Below are positions 1-7,683 of a stretch of 59,486 bases of DNA, piece by piece. The stretch comes from Corynebacterium sp. Lineage in GTDB: Bacteria; Actinomycetota; Actinomycetes; Mycobacteriales; Mycobacteriaceae. The stretch is taken from the NCBI RefSeq assembly GCF_022712195.1, contig NZ_JALAGY010000093.1:1-59486 (forward strand), written 5' to 3'. The notes beneath the pieces are model-generated. The model did no database searches. It was not told the DNA's origin and was given only the letters and a program-made list of their open reading frames with translations. The position numbers and the translations under genes were made by a program. Position 1 is the first letter of the stretch. Every line of letters starts with the position of its first letter.

Positions 1-2
1 CG

Positions 3-794
3 CACCGGCTGCTGGTGCTGCCGTGTGCGCTGGTCGTGCTTGTGCTGGTGTTGATGGTGACGGCGTGTGCGGCAGGTGACGGCGACGCAGGTGCCGGGAG
101 CAGCGTAGACGGGGGGAGCGGCGTAGACGGGGACAGTGGAGAGAGGGCTGTCCTGCCGAAAAAGAGTGCGGAAGAGAGCGGGGCGGCGGGCACTGTGGAG
201 GGTGGTCCCGCGGAACCGGTGGTGACGGAGGACGGTCGGATGCTCCAGCCGGAAGGGCATACCGGCCTGTGGTTCGAGTCGGAACCTTCGGATCCTCTGG
301 AGAAGCTGGTGTACCGGTCGCAACGCTTCGTGGGGCAGCCGGTGACGCTGGAGCCACTCGGGGACAGGGCACTGCTCCCGCAGTGGGAGGACATGCCCGA
401 CCCCTGCCACCCCGAAGTACTCCGGAGGATGGAGGAGCTTGGGGTGGAGGTGATTGACTCGGGTGCTATTGGGACTGGAATAGCCATTTGCGGATTTACG
501 GCCGAAATGGGTCCGGTCTGGGCGATACTTGGTTTCGAATTCGCTGTAGTAGAAAACCTAGATGTCTATTCCGATCGGGCAAATGTCGACGAAATTGGTT
601 CATTTGGATTTAGGCATATTGTTCCGAATGAAGAGAGTCTTGGTTTTGGATGTGTGGCTGTCGCTGAGGGGCTACATCCTCGCGGATCTTTAGTGGCTAC
701 TAGTATTTATGGTGGTAAGGAAAGTGATTGTCTGGTTTCGGAATATTCTCTTCAGTTGGGAATAAACAGTTTAGGGGGGTCGCATGAGCATTAA
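3..794 (+). CDS. DUF3558-like lipoprotein, 5' end probably outside the window
   Basis: This is probably an exported, lipid-anchored envelope protein. A hydrophobic stretch ends in a lipobox (VTAC), followed by a Gly/Ser/Asp-rich linker of about 60 residues. The C-terminal part has spaced cysteines (a DPC near residue 132, then an IC, a GC and a DC), which recalls the actinobacterial DUF3558 lipoproteins. The first in-frame GTG at 15 leaves no basic n-region, and the frame is open to the window edge, so the true start probably lies upstream. The last roughly 350 bases are visibly AT-richer than the first part and than the neighbours. The stop overlaps the next gene by 11 bases, which suggests coupled translation. 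The family call is by pattern only. Confidence 0.6.
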   Translation, partial: HRLLVLPCALVVLVLVLMVTACAAGDGDAGAGSSVDGGSGVDGDSGERAVLPKKSAEESGAAGTVEGGPAEPVVTEDGRMLQPEGHTGLWFESEPSDPLEKLVYRSQRFVGQPVTLEPLGDRALLPQWEDMPDPCHPEVLRRMEELGVEVIDSGAIGTGIAICGFTAEMGPVWAILGFEFAVVENLDVYSDRANVDEIGSFGFRHIVPNEESLGFGCVAVAEGLHPRGSLVATSIYGGKESDCLVSEYSLQLGINSLGGSHEH

Positions 795-2523
795 ATTTGA
801 AGTGGAACAGTTGCCTAGTGTCGTGGAACGGGCGGCTGAAGCTAACGTAGTACTCCGCGTCGGGAGGCATTTGAGGGCAAGCGCAGCAGCATTCACCACC
901 TCGCCGTCCCTAGGGGCAGTTGCCACGCAATACGCCGCGTACCTCGGTGGCCATCCGGGGTCCCTGGTGGTGGCGACTCAGGCTGCCACAACAAACGTGC
1001 AGTGGCTGCACGATTCGCTCGTACCCCTGATCAGTGCACTGACAGAGCAGGAGTACCTCTCCGTGGACGCCTTCACCGGCATGCTGAGCTTTACCGAATC
1101 CCCGGAGGAGGAAGTCCGATTCGGGATGCCGCCACGGCCCGACGTGCCCGTCCTCGACCTGGCCTATGTGCCACCAGTTGCCGCGATAGAGGCCGCCACT
1201 CCACTGAACGCGCTGACGGCGATGTTCGCCGGCGACGACAGTGGCATCATCGCAGCGTCGGAATCCTGGGCCGCGGCAAGTCGACGGATGCTGCAGGCCT
1301 CAGAGTCACTACAGAGCGCGGCAGCGGTGCTCTCCGGCACCACCGAAGGAACCGCCTTCTTCATGGCGGAACGGGCCATCACCACAATATCCACGCAGTG
1401 CGCGACAGTTGCCGCGAACTCCACCGCCATGGCGAGCTCCATGCTCCAGCTCCCGCCCATCAGAGCGACGGCGCACGCCCAACTCATCGCCATGGAAGCG
1501 GAGATCGCGGCCGAAGCAGCGGCCTCAGGTGCAGCCACCGGAGGCGCCGGAGCGGCCGCGGTCGCAGCGAAATCCCAGGCCCAAGTTGCCGCGTTCGTCT
1601 CCGGCTACCTGCAGCCCGCGCTCGACACAGCCAAGCCCATGGTCACCAATCTCGCCGTCCCCGTGACAGCCCACACCGGTGGCGGTGCCCTCCACTCAGG
1701 TGGGGCGTCGACCATGGCAGCGCAGGAAGTCATCAGCCAAGTCGCTGGAGGGGCATCCGCACCCGGTGCGACTCAGGCGGCGGCACAGCCGACCGCCGCC
1801 ACACCGCAGACCGGGCACGTCGGCACGACACCTGCAGGAGGGGCCCAGGCAGCTCCGGTAGGTCAGACGGCGACGGGCCCAGCAGGAGGTACACCAGCTT
1901 TACCCGGTGGTGCCCACGCCAAGGCACCAGCCTCCGCTGGTGTGGGGCGGCCGACGACCGCCGCCGGTACACCGGGTCCCGTGCCCGCCAATGCCCGCCC
2001 CGGACAAGCGACCATCCCACCGCAAGGAGGCCCCCGGAACGCCCCCGGGCGAGTGACCCAACCGCTGCTCCCACGCGGGGTGGGCGCCACAGGTCCCGGC
2101 TCACCCACGGCCCGACCGCTCGCAGGAACCGGCTCACACGCCGGCTCATACACAGGTGTGGGGCCAGGTGCCTCACAGAACGGGGCGGGATCCCGCGGTG
2201 CAGCCCCCGGAACCGGCAACGGGATGGCGCCGACCGGTCACGGCAACACCAACCAGGGTCAGCGTACCGGCGCGCCCGGCGCTCCCGGCGGGCCCGGCGG
2301 TGCAGGTGCCGCACCCGTGGGTGGTGCCGGTAAAGCAGGTGCAGGTGCCGGTGCGGGTAACAGGATGCAGGCGTCGGCTGGCTCACTGTTCGGCGGGCGG
2401 CAGGGCAAGAAGGGCAGACAGGGCAGGCGCGGAGCGGGCATCGGCGGCGCCCTGCTGGACACCTACTTCCGCCGTCAGTTCCTCGGCGAGAAGGCCACCA
2501 CCGTGAAGAAGGTCATCCGGTAG
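784..2523 (+). CDS. PPE/EspB-like helical protein with Pro/Gly/Ala-rich tail
   Basis: This is a 579-residue protein with no signal peptide. Residues 1 to about 290 are Ala-rich and predicted helical. A segment near residue 155 (ESWAAASRRM) and a later conserved-looking stretch (LPPIRATAHAQL, then MEAEIAAEAA) resemble the helical bundle of actinobacterial PPE/EspB-type substrates of type VII secretion. About 250 residues of Pro/Gly/Ala/Thr low-complexity sequence follow, then a basic C-terminus. The start overlaps the upstream lipoprotein gene by 11 bases, so the two are probably co-translated and may act together in the envelope. No ESX machinery gene is visible in this window. The assignment is by fold-like pattern; a surface or cell-wall structural protein is the alternative. 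Confidence 0.55.
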   Translation: MSIKFEVEQLPSVVERAAEANVVLRVGRHLRASAAAFTTSPSLGAVATQYAAYLGGHPGSLVVATQAATTNVQWLHDSLVPLISALTEQEYLSVDAFTGMLSFTESPEEEVRFGMPPRPDVPVLDLAYVPPVAAIEAATPLNALTAMFAGDDSGIIAASESWAAASRRMLQASESLQSAAAVLSGTTEGTAFFMAERAITTISTQCATVAANSTAMASSMLQLPPIRATAHAQLIAMEAEIAAEAAASGAATGGAGAAAVAAKSQAQVAAFVSGYLQPALDTAKPMVTNLAVPVTAHTGGGALHSGGASTMAAQEVISQVAGGASAPGATQAAAQPTAATPQTGHVGTTPAGGAQAAPVGQTATGPAGGTPALPGGAHAKAPASAGVGRPTTAAGTPGPVPANARPGQATIPPQGGPRNAPGRVTQPLLPRGVGATGPGSPTARPLAGTGSHAGSYTGVGPGASQNGAGSRGAAPGTGNGMAPTGHGNTNQGQRTGAPGAPGGPGGAGAAPVGGAGKAGAGAGAGNRMQASAGSLFGGRQGKKGRQGRRGAGIGGALLDTYFRRQFLGEKATTVKKVIR

Positions 2524-2543
2524 CCCGTGGGGCCCACGGCGAA

Positions 2544-2595
2544 AGCCCAGGGGCATGTTGGTTTGTCCCGAACAAAACCAACATGCCCCCGGGCT
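2544..2595. terminator. Bidirectional intrinsic terminator
   Basis: A long inverted repeat lies between the convergent genes ending at 2523 and 2614. Its core is a 14-15 bp perfect stem (GGGGCATGTTGGTTT with its complement), extended by AGCCC/GGGCT at the base. T and A runs inside the stem would serve both directions. Confidence 0.8.
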
Positions 2596-2613
2596 ACGGG
2601 CGCCGGCGTGGAG

Positions 2614-3642
2614 CTACTGGGGGTCGACCGCCTCCTCGCCGTCGACGATCTCCAGCTGGTCGCGCAGCTGCTCCAGCAGCCAGGCGTTCGACAGGGAGGA
2701 CGGGATGTTCAGCGCGGCCATCACGGCCTTGTTGTCCTCCACCACGGCGCCGGACTCGATCTGCGGCAGCTCCTTGTAGCCGGGGATGGCGCGAATCTTG
2801 TCCATGCCCTCGGTGGCGTACATGCCCATGAAGTTCGCCGCCAGGTCGGAGACCCGCTCGTAGGAGACCTGCGCGCGGCCGGCCTCGACCTTCAGTGAGC
2901 CGTCGGTGAACGACGCCGGCAGCGTCATGCCCAGACGCGAGTAGAACTTGTTGGCGATGTTGTCCGGTGCGGCGATCACGCCGAACTGTCCGCCGCGGTC
3001 CTGCACGGTCAGTGCGGTCTTGCCCTCCAGGCCCGGCAGTTCCTCGCGCACCTTGGCGAAGGCCTCTTCATCGGCGTCGATGACCTCCTGTGCCTTGTCC
3101 TCCATACCGTAGATCTCGGCCAGGGCCTTCAGCTGCGGCTCCCAGTTGGCGTCCTCGTCCATGCCGGGCAGCACGTCGGTGACCTTCGACAGCTCGTCGT
3201 AGGCGTCCTCCTTGATCCGGTAGGTGTCGCCGACCACGAGGTCAGGATCGTGGGAGACGACCTCCTCGAGGGGGAAGTCCTCGGACATCGGGATGCGCTC
3301 GACGCCGTCCAACTGGGGGTTCTTCCAGTCGGCGTCGGCGTCGTCGCCTCGTTCGACGATGACGTCCGGGGTGATGCCCAGTGCCAGGAGGTTGTCGACG
3401 GCGGTGCCGATGGCCACGACGGTCTCCGGGTTGGTGTGGTAGGTGGCCTCACCGTACATGTTCTTGATGGTGACTTCGGACTGCTCGGCACCGGCGCTGC
3501 CGGAGGTGCCGTTGCCGGAGTCGGACTCGGATCCGGAGTCCTCGGAGGTGCACCCGGTGAGGACCAGACCGCCGACCAGGGCGGTGGCGGCGAGCGTCCG
3601 GCGGAGGGAGCGTGAGGGGAGTCGGCGGGCGGTGTGCAGCAT
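2614..3642 (-). CDS. Iron-siderophore ABC transporter substrate-binding lipoprotein
   Basis: This lipoprotein should capture a ferric siderophore or similar chelate for an ABC importer. It has an Arg-rich n-region, a hydrophobic core and the lipobox LTGC (Cys at residue 31), then a Ser/Gly/Asp-rich linker. The rest fits the FecB/FepB-type periplasmic-binding fold (PF01497-like): TVVAIGTAVDNLLALGI near the start of the domain, then DPDLVVGD. At 342 residues it has normal family length. No permease or ATPase gene is adjacent. A DtxR-like box about 60 bases upstream fits iron repression. The start is supported by an AGGA-type ribosome-binding site. The exact ligand cannot be told. Confidence 0.88.
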   Translation of the reverse strand: MLHTARRLPSRSLRRTLAATALVGGLVLTGCTSEDSGSESDSGNGTSGSAGAEQSEVTIKNMYGEATYHTNPETVVAIGTAVDNLLALGITPDVIVERGDDADADWKNPQLDGVERIPMSEDFPLEEVVSHDPDLVVGDTYRIKEDAYDELSKVTDVLPGMDEDANWEPQLKALAEIYGMEDKAQEVIDADEEAFAKVREELPGLEGKTALTVQDRGGQFGVIAAPDNIANKFYSRLGMTLPASFTDGSLKVEAGRAQVSYERVSDLAANFMGMYATEGMDKIRAIPGYKELPQIESGAVVEDNKAVMAALNIPSSLSNAWLLEQLRDQLEIVDGEEAVDPQ

Positions 3643-3702
3643 GGCGGGGTGTTCCTGTCCTGCCCGGTGGGCGACCGGGCTGTTGTCTCGGTGAAACGTC
3701 GC

Positions 3703-3721
3703 TAACGGTAGGCTACGTTTA
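3703..3721 (-). promoter_or_regulatory. DtxR-like iron box
   Basis: TAACGGTAGGCTACGTTTA matches the corynebacterial DtxR consensus (TTAGGTTAGGCTAACCTAA) at 12 of 19 positions, including the core TAGGCTA. It lies about 60 bases upstream of the siderophore-binding lipoprotein start, a suitable place for an operator. Confidence 0.5.
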
Positions 3722-3789
3722 CTTGTCGTAGGCCGTACCGAACGTACTACAGACAGAACTTCCCGGACAAGAACCTACCCAGGTATGCC

Positions 3790-5307
3790 TTACCCCCGGG
3801 TCTGTGCGAGCAGCCTGTCGAGCGTCGCCTCCGCGCCCACACTGTGCAACGACTCCAGCGCCGCGGTGTACTCGGCGGTGAAGTCCGCGGAGTCCACCAG
3901 GTCACCGAACACCTCACGGTCGCGCAGGAACGCCAGGGGGTCCTCGCTGTTCCGGGCCGCGTTGGCGGTGATGCGGTCAGCCATGCGGTCGACGACGGTG
4001 ATGGGCAGCCCGGCCTCGTCGACCCCTTCGGCGTAGCGGGCCCAGGAGGCCACCACGGCGGCGGACAGCTGCACCGGGCGGCCCGCGGCGAGGTTCTCCC
4101 GGACCACCGGGAGCAGCCACTTGGGGATCCGGTCGGAACTCTCGGCGCAGAGCCGGGCCACGGTGTCCTTGACCGCGGCGTTGCCGAAGCGGCGGATGAG
4201 GGTGCGGCGGTAGTCGTCCAGGTCCACCCCCGGCAGCGGGCGCAGGGTGGGGGTGGCCTCCTCGGTCATGTAGGCCAGCAGGAAGTCGCCGAAGCGCTCG
4301 TCGGCCATCACGTCGTGCACCATGCGGTGTCCTGCGAGGTACCCGAAGTAGCACAGTCCCTGGTGGGAGGCGTTGAGCAGCCGCAGCTTCATCAGCTCGT
4401 AGGGCACGACGTCGTCGACGAGCTGCACCCCTGCGTCCTCGTAGGGCGGGCGGCCGGAGGCGAAGTCGTCCTCGAGCACCCACTGGGTGAAGTCCTCGGC
4501 GACCACGGGCCAGGCGTCGCGGTAGCCGTGGGCGGCGACGTCTGCCCGGTCGTCGTCGGTGGTCTCCGGGGTGATGCGGTCGACCATGGAGTTGGGGAAG
4601 GTGACGTTGTCGGTGACCCACGCGCCCAGCCCGGCGTCCACGGAGTTGGCGAAGGCGAGGAAGGTGGCGCGGGCGACGTCCCCGTTGCCCTGGATGTTGT
4701 CGCAGCTCATGATCGTGAACGGAGCGGTGCCTGCGCGCCGTCGCTCGGCGAGGGCCGCGGTGACCAGTCCGAAGAAGGTGCGCAGGGAGTGGTGCTCGCC
4801 GGCCTGCAGTGCGGCGCGGTCGTGGGCGACGTGTTCGGCGTCGTCGACGAAGTCGCCGCTGACGTGGTCGATGTTGTAGCCGCCTTCGGTGACGGTGAGG
4901 CTGACGATGCGGATCTGCGGGTCGCTGAGCAGTGCCACCGCAGCCGCCGGGTCGTCGGGGGCGAAGACGTAGTCGATGATGCTGCCGATGACCCGGGCGT
5001 CCTCGGTGCCGTCCGGTGCCTTGGTGGTGAGGGTGTAGAGGTGGTCCTGTCCGGCGAGGGCGTCGCGCATGCGCACGTCCGAGGGCATCACACCCAGTCC
5101 GACGATGCCCCAGTCCATCGCCTCGCCCCGGTTCATCAGCCGGTCGAGGTGCATGGCCTGGTGGGCGCGGTGGAACCCGCCGACGCCGATGTGCACGATG
5201 CCGGGGGTCACCCGGGAACGGTCGTAGGACGGGACGGCGGTGCGGCCGTCGGTGAGGTCGGCGAGGGACGGCAGCAGTGCGGTCGAGAGGGTGCGGATGT
5301 CTGACAT
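3790..5307 (-). CDS. mtlD: Mannitol/arabitol 2-dehydrogenase
   Basis: This is a 505-residue long-chain polyol dehydrogenase, NAD-dependent, oxidising a sugar alcohol such as mannitol or D-arabitol to the 2-ketose. The family signature is present near the N-terminus (GIVHIGVGGFHRAHQAMHLD), together with the VTEGGYNID stretch, and the length is typical. The ATG at 5307 is preferred because AGGAG (5317-5321) lies 9 bases upstream; a GTG at 5331 in the same frame lacks this. It follows rbtT closely on the same strand, so both are probably one transcript. With xylB it gives arabitol to xylulose to xylulose-5-phosphate, as described for the corynebacterial atl locus. Confidence 0.9.
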   Translation of the reverse strand: MSDIRTLSTALLPSLADLTDGRTAVPSYDRSRVTPGIVHIGVGGFHRAHQAMHLDRLMNRGEAMDWGIVGLGVMPSDVRMRDALAGQDHLYTLTTKAPDGTEDARVIGSIIDYVFAPDDPAAAVALLSDPQIRIVSLTVTEGGYNIDHVSGDFVDDAEHVAHDRAALQAGEHHSLRTFFGLVTAALAERRRAGTAPFTIMSCDNIQGNGDVARATFLAFANSVDAGLGAWVTDNVTFPNSMVDRITPETTDDDRADVAAHGYRDAWPVVAEDFTQWVLEDDFASGRPPYEDAGVQLVDDVVPYELMKLRLLNASHQGLCYFGYLAGHRMVHDVMADERFGDFLLAYMTEEATPTLRPLPGVDLDDYRRTLIRRFGNAAVKDTVARLCAESSDRIPKWLLPVVRENLAAGRPVQLSAAVVASWARYAEGVDEAGLPITVVDRMADRITANAARNSEDPLAFLRDREVFGDLVDSADFTAEYTAALESLHSVGAEATLDRLLAQTRG

Positions 5308-5333
5308 GGCTGTGTTCTCCTGGGTGGTCACGG

Positions 5334-6692
5334 TTACTTCTGGTCGGCGGGGACGGTGTCTGCCCGGTGCCCGGGCAGCGGTTCAGGGGAGTTGGCGGGG
5401 ACGCCGTCGAACCCGGGCTGGTTGCCGCGCAGGGTCAGTGAGAGGTAGGCGGCGACGAGGTACAGGCCGATCATGATCAGGGTCAGGCCGGTGGCGCCGA
5501 CGAGCGGCAGGAAGACCGCGACCAGCAGCGGGCCCACGGCCACGGCGGCGCCGACGCCCAGGTTGTAGGTCGACATCGCCGCACCGGGGTGCTCCGGGTC
5601 GACGGCCACCGCGATGGCGGACAGCGGGACGTAGCCTGCCAGGGACACCCCGAACAGGGCGCCGAAGAAGAGGGTGACGCCGTAGACCAGGGGGTCCGAC
5701 AGTCCCAGGGACCGTCCGATGAGCGGGGTGAAGTACACCGCGGCAAGGGTGACCGCACAGGCGACCGCGCCGGCCCAGAACATCGTGGTGGCCCAGCCGA
5801 AGCGGTCGCCGATGCGGCCGTAGAGGGGGTTGAAGGGCAGGTTCACCGCGTAGATCACGGTGGTGAGGATGAGGAACCAGCCGAGCTTCCAGCCGAGTTC
5901 GTCGGTGAAGTAGGACGGGAAGTAGACCGCCATGGCGTAGGTGGGAACGGAGTTGATGGTGCGGATGTAGGTCACCCGTCGTGCCCGGCGGTCGGTGGCC
6001 AGCAGCTTGAACCCGCGGGAGAGTGTGGCGCTGACCTCTTCGGGGTTGTCGACCAGCGGACGGCGTCCCACCGGTTCCCGCACACCGACCAGGGCGACTG
6101 CGGCGCCGATGACGACGAGGGACAGTGACAGCCAGAGTGTCTGGTAGAAGTCCAGGTCCAGCACGGACAGGGACACCGTGGCGGTCAGGGCGCCGAGGGT
6201 GGGCAGGCCGGCGGAGAAGCCGACGTAGAACCAGCCGACACCGGTGGCACGGTCCTTGGCAGGGGCGACCGCGGTGATCCAGACGAGGAAGCCGTAGGCG
6301 AAGAGGGGGTATCCGAAGCCGCGCAGACCGTAGGTGATGAAGATCAGCCAGGGGTTCGAGGTGGTCAGCGCCAGGCACAGGAAGGCGAGCTCGAGGGTGA
6401 CCCACACCCCGACGCCGAGCATCATCACCCGGCGCGGACCCCACAGGTCCGACAGGGCGGCGGCGAAGAAGGCGGCGACGGCCACGGCGATGCCGTAGAC
6501 GGTGACGAGTGTGCCGACCCGTGAGGTGGAGAACCCGTGTTCGTCGCGGAGGAAGGGTTCGAGGATGTTGGTCTCGACACCGTCGCCGATCATGAAGACG
6601 GTGAGTCCGATGAAGCCCCAGAGCAGGGCCCTCGGGACGCCGAGGCGGTCGAGCAGCCGGTCGGGCCGGGTGCCGGGGGAGTGGGTGGTCAT
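5334..6692 (-). CDS. rbtT: MFS polyol transporter RbtT-like
   Basis: This is a 452-residue major facilitator with about 12 hydrophobic segments, expected to import a sugar alcohol (ribitol or arabitol) by proton symport. The sequence near residue 25 (FIGLTVFMIGDGVETNILEP) and the following SDLWGPRR loop fit the RbtT-type polyol transporter group, and the neighbours mtlD, atlR and xylB support the substrate class. The ATG at 6692 has AGGAG 5 bases upstream (6698-6702), while the longer frame upstream lacks such a site. It is divergent from atlR and shares the control region at 6693-6848. Confidence 0.88.
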   Translation of the reverse strand: MTTHSPGTRPDRLLDRLGVPRALLWGFIGLTVFMIGDGVETNILEPFLRDEHGFSTSRVGTLVTVYGIAVAVAAFFAAALSDLWGPRRVMMLGVGVWVTLELAFLCLALTTSNPWLIFITYGLRGFGYPLFAYGFLVWITAVAPAKDRATGVGWFYVGFSAGLPTLGALTATVSLSVLDLDFYQTLWLSLSLVVIGAAVALVGVREPVGRRPLVDNPEEVSATLSRGFKLLATDRRARRVTYIRTINSVPTYAMAVYFPSYFTDELGWKLGWFLILTTVIYAVNLPFNPLYGRIGDRFGWATTMFWAGAVACAVTLAAVYFTPLIGRSLGLSDPLVYGVTLFFGALFGVSLAGYVPLSAIAVAVDPEHPGAAMSTYNLGVGAAVAVGPLLVAVFLPLVGATGLTLIMIGLYLVAAYLSLTLRGNQPGFDGVPANSPEPLPGHRADTVPADQK

Positions 6693-6784
6693 CTGAGCTC
6701 CTGGTGTGGGGGAGGCAGGGAGGTGGGTCACAAGGGTGTGGCCACTGCGGTCAACCTACCGCTGTCATGTTAGAAAGTCACCAC

Positions 6785-6806
6785 TTGCAACAGAAGAATG
6801 TTGAAA
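6785..6806. promoter_or_regulatory. Candidate AtlR operator palindrome
   Basis: TTGCAACA and TGTTGAAA form a near-perfect inverted repeat (7 of 8) around a 6-base spacer. It lies between the divergent rbtT and atlR starts, upstream of the atlR -10. A DeoR repressor encoded next door is the natural candidate to bind it. Confidence 0.45.
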
Positions 6807-6835
6807 ACGGGGGTTTGTTCACACTCCCCCCGTGC

Positions 6836-6841
6836 TACTGT
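6836..6841 (+). promoter_or_regulatory. -10 element of atlR (leaderless)
   Basis: TACTGT lies exactly 7 bases before the ATG at 6849. TTGTTC at 6815-6820 could serve as a -35. The spacing predicts a transcript beginning at the start codon. Confidence 0.5.
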
Positions 6842-6848
6842 GGCCCCT

Positions 6849-7682
6849 ATGTCACAGCCAACACCTGCGACGGGAGCGGAGAAGCGCCCCGACAAACGCC
6901 GCGAGAACATCGTGGCCTATGTCACCCGTCACGGCACGGCCCGGGTCGAGGAACTCGCCCGCCACTTCGACGTCAGCCAGATGACCGTGCACCGTGACCT
7001 CGACAGCCTCGCCGCCGACCACCTGCTCGAACGCATCCGCGGCGGAGCCCGGTCGGTCACCCCGTCCATGAGCGAACTCGCGGTCGGCCAACGCCGCCAA
7101 CTGCACCGCGACGTCAAGACGGCCCTGTGCGCCCGCGCCGCCGAACTCGTCGAGGACGGCGCCGTCGTCGCCGTCGACGACTCCACCACCCTGGAACCAC
7201 TGGTCACCGTCCTGCCGCAACGCAACCCCTCGGCCCTGGTCACCCACTCACTGGCGGCGATGAGCCTGCACCGCCAGCGCACCGGCGCCGCGAACATCCG
7301 CCTCATCGGCTGCGGGGGCCAGTACATCCCGGAGACGGACTCCTTCCTCGGCGCGATGACCTGCGACCAGCTGCGACGGCTGTCGGCGGACGTCACCTTC
7401 GTCTCGACGACCTCCCTGCGCCGGACCCCCGGGGGCGTTGCCCTGTTCCACCCGGACACCGAAGCCGCGGAGACCAAACGCGCCCTGCTCGACATCGCCC
7501 CGGTGAAAGTCCTGGTCGTCGACTCCACCAAGTTCGGCGCCCCCGGGGTGTTCAAGGTCGCCGACGTCGAGGAGTTCGACCACGTCATCGTCGACGACGG
7601 GCTCAGCGACACCGACCGCACCGCACTCGAGGACACCGGAGTGACACTCCACCTGACCGGAACAACCGAAGGAGACAACTGA
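6849..7682 (+). CDS. atlR: DeoR-family repressor of the arabitol locus
   Basis: This is a 277-residue transcription regulator. The N-terminal DeoR helix-turn-helix (RRENIVAYVTRHGTARVEEL, then DVSQMTVHRDLD) is followed by a DeoRC sugar-phosphate sensor domain (VAVDDSTTLEPLV; LIGCGG; FVSTTSL; VVDSTKFG). In Corynebacterium the homologue AtlR represses rbtT-mtlD and xylB until arabitol is present; that role is inferred here from gene order. The ATG at 6849 is preferred over 6798 because the domain begins soon after it and a -10 lies 7 bases upstream. It ends one base before xylB, so both form one operon. Confidence 0.88.
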   Translation: MSQPTPATGAEKRPDKRRENIVAYVTRHGTARVEELARHFDVSQMTVHRDLDSLAADHLLERIRGGARSVTPSMSELAVGQRRQLHRDVKTALCARAAELVEDGAVVAVDDSTTLEPLVTVLPQRNPSALVTHSLAAMSLHRQRTGAANIRLIGCGGQYIPETDSFLGAMTCDQLRRLSADVTFVSTTSLRRTPGGVALFHPDTEAAETKRALLDIAPVKVLVVDSTKFGAPGVFKVADVEEFDHVIVDDGLSDTDRTALEDTGVTLHLTGTTEGDN

Positions 7683-7683
7683 G

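Noticed and set aside
3844..5304. Plus-strand open frame of 486 codons opposite mtlD
   Set aside because: It is Gly/Val/His-rich shadow sequence with no start signal, opposite a clear polyol dehydrogenase.
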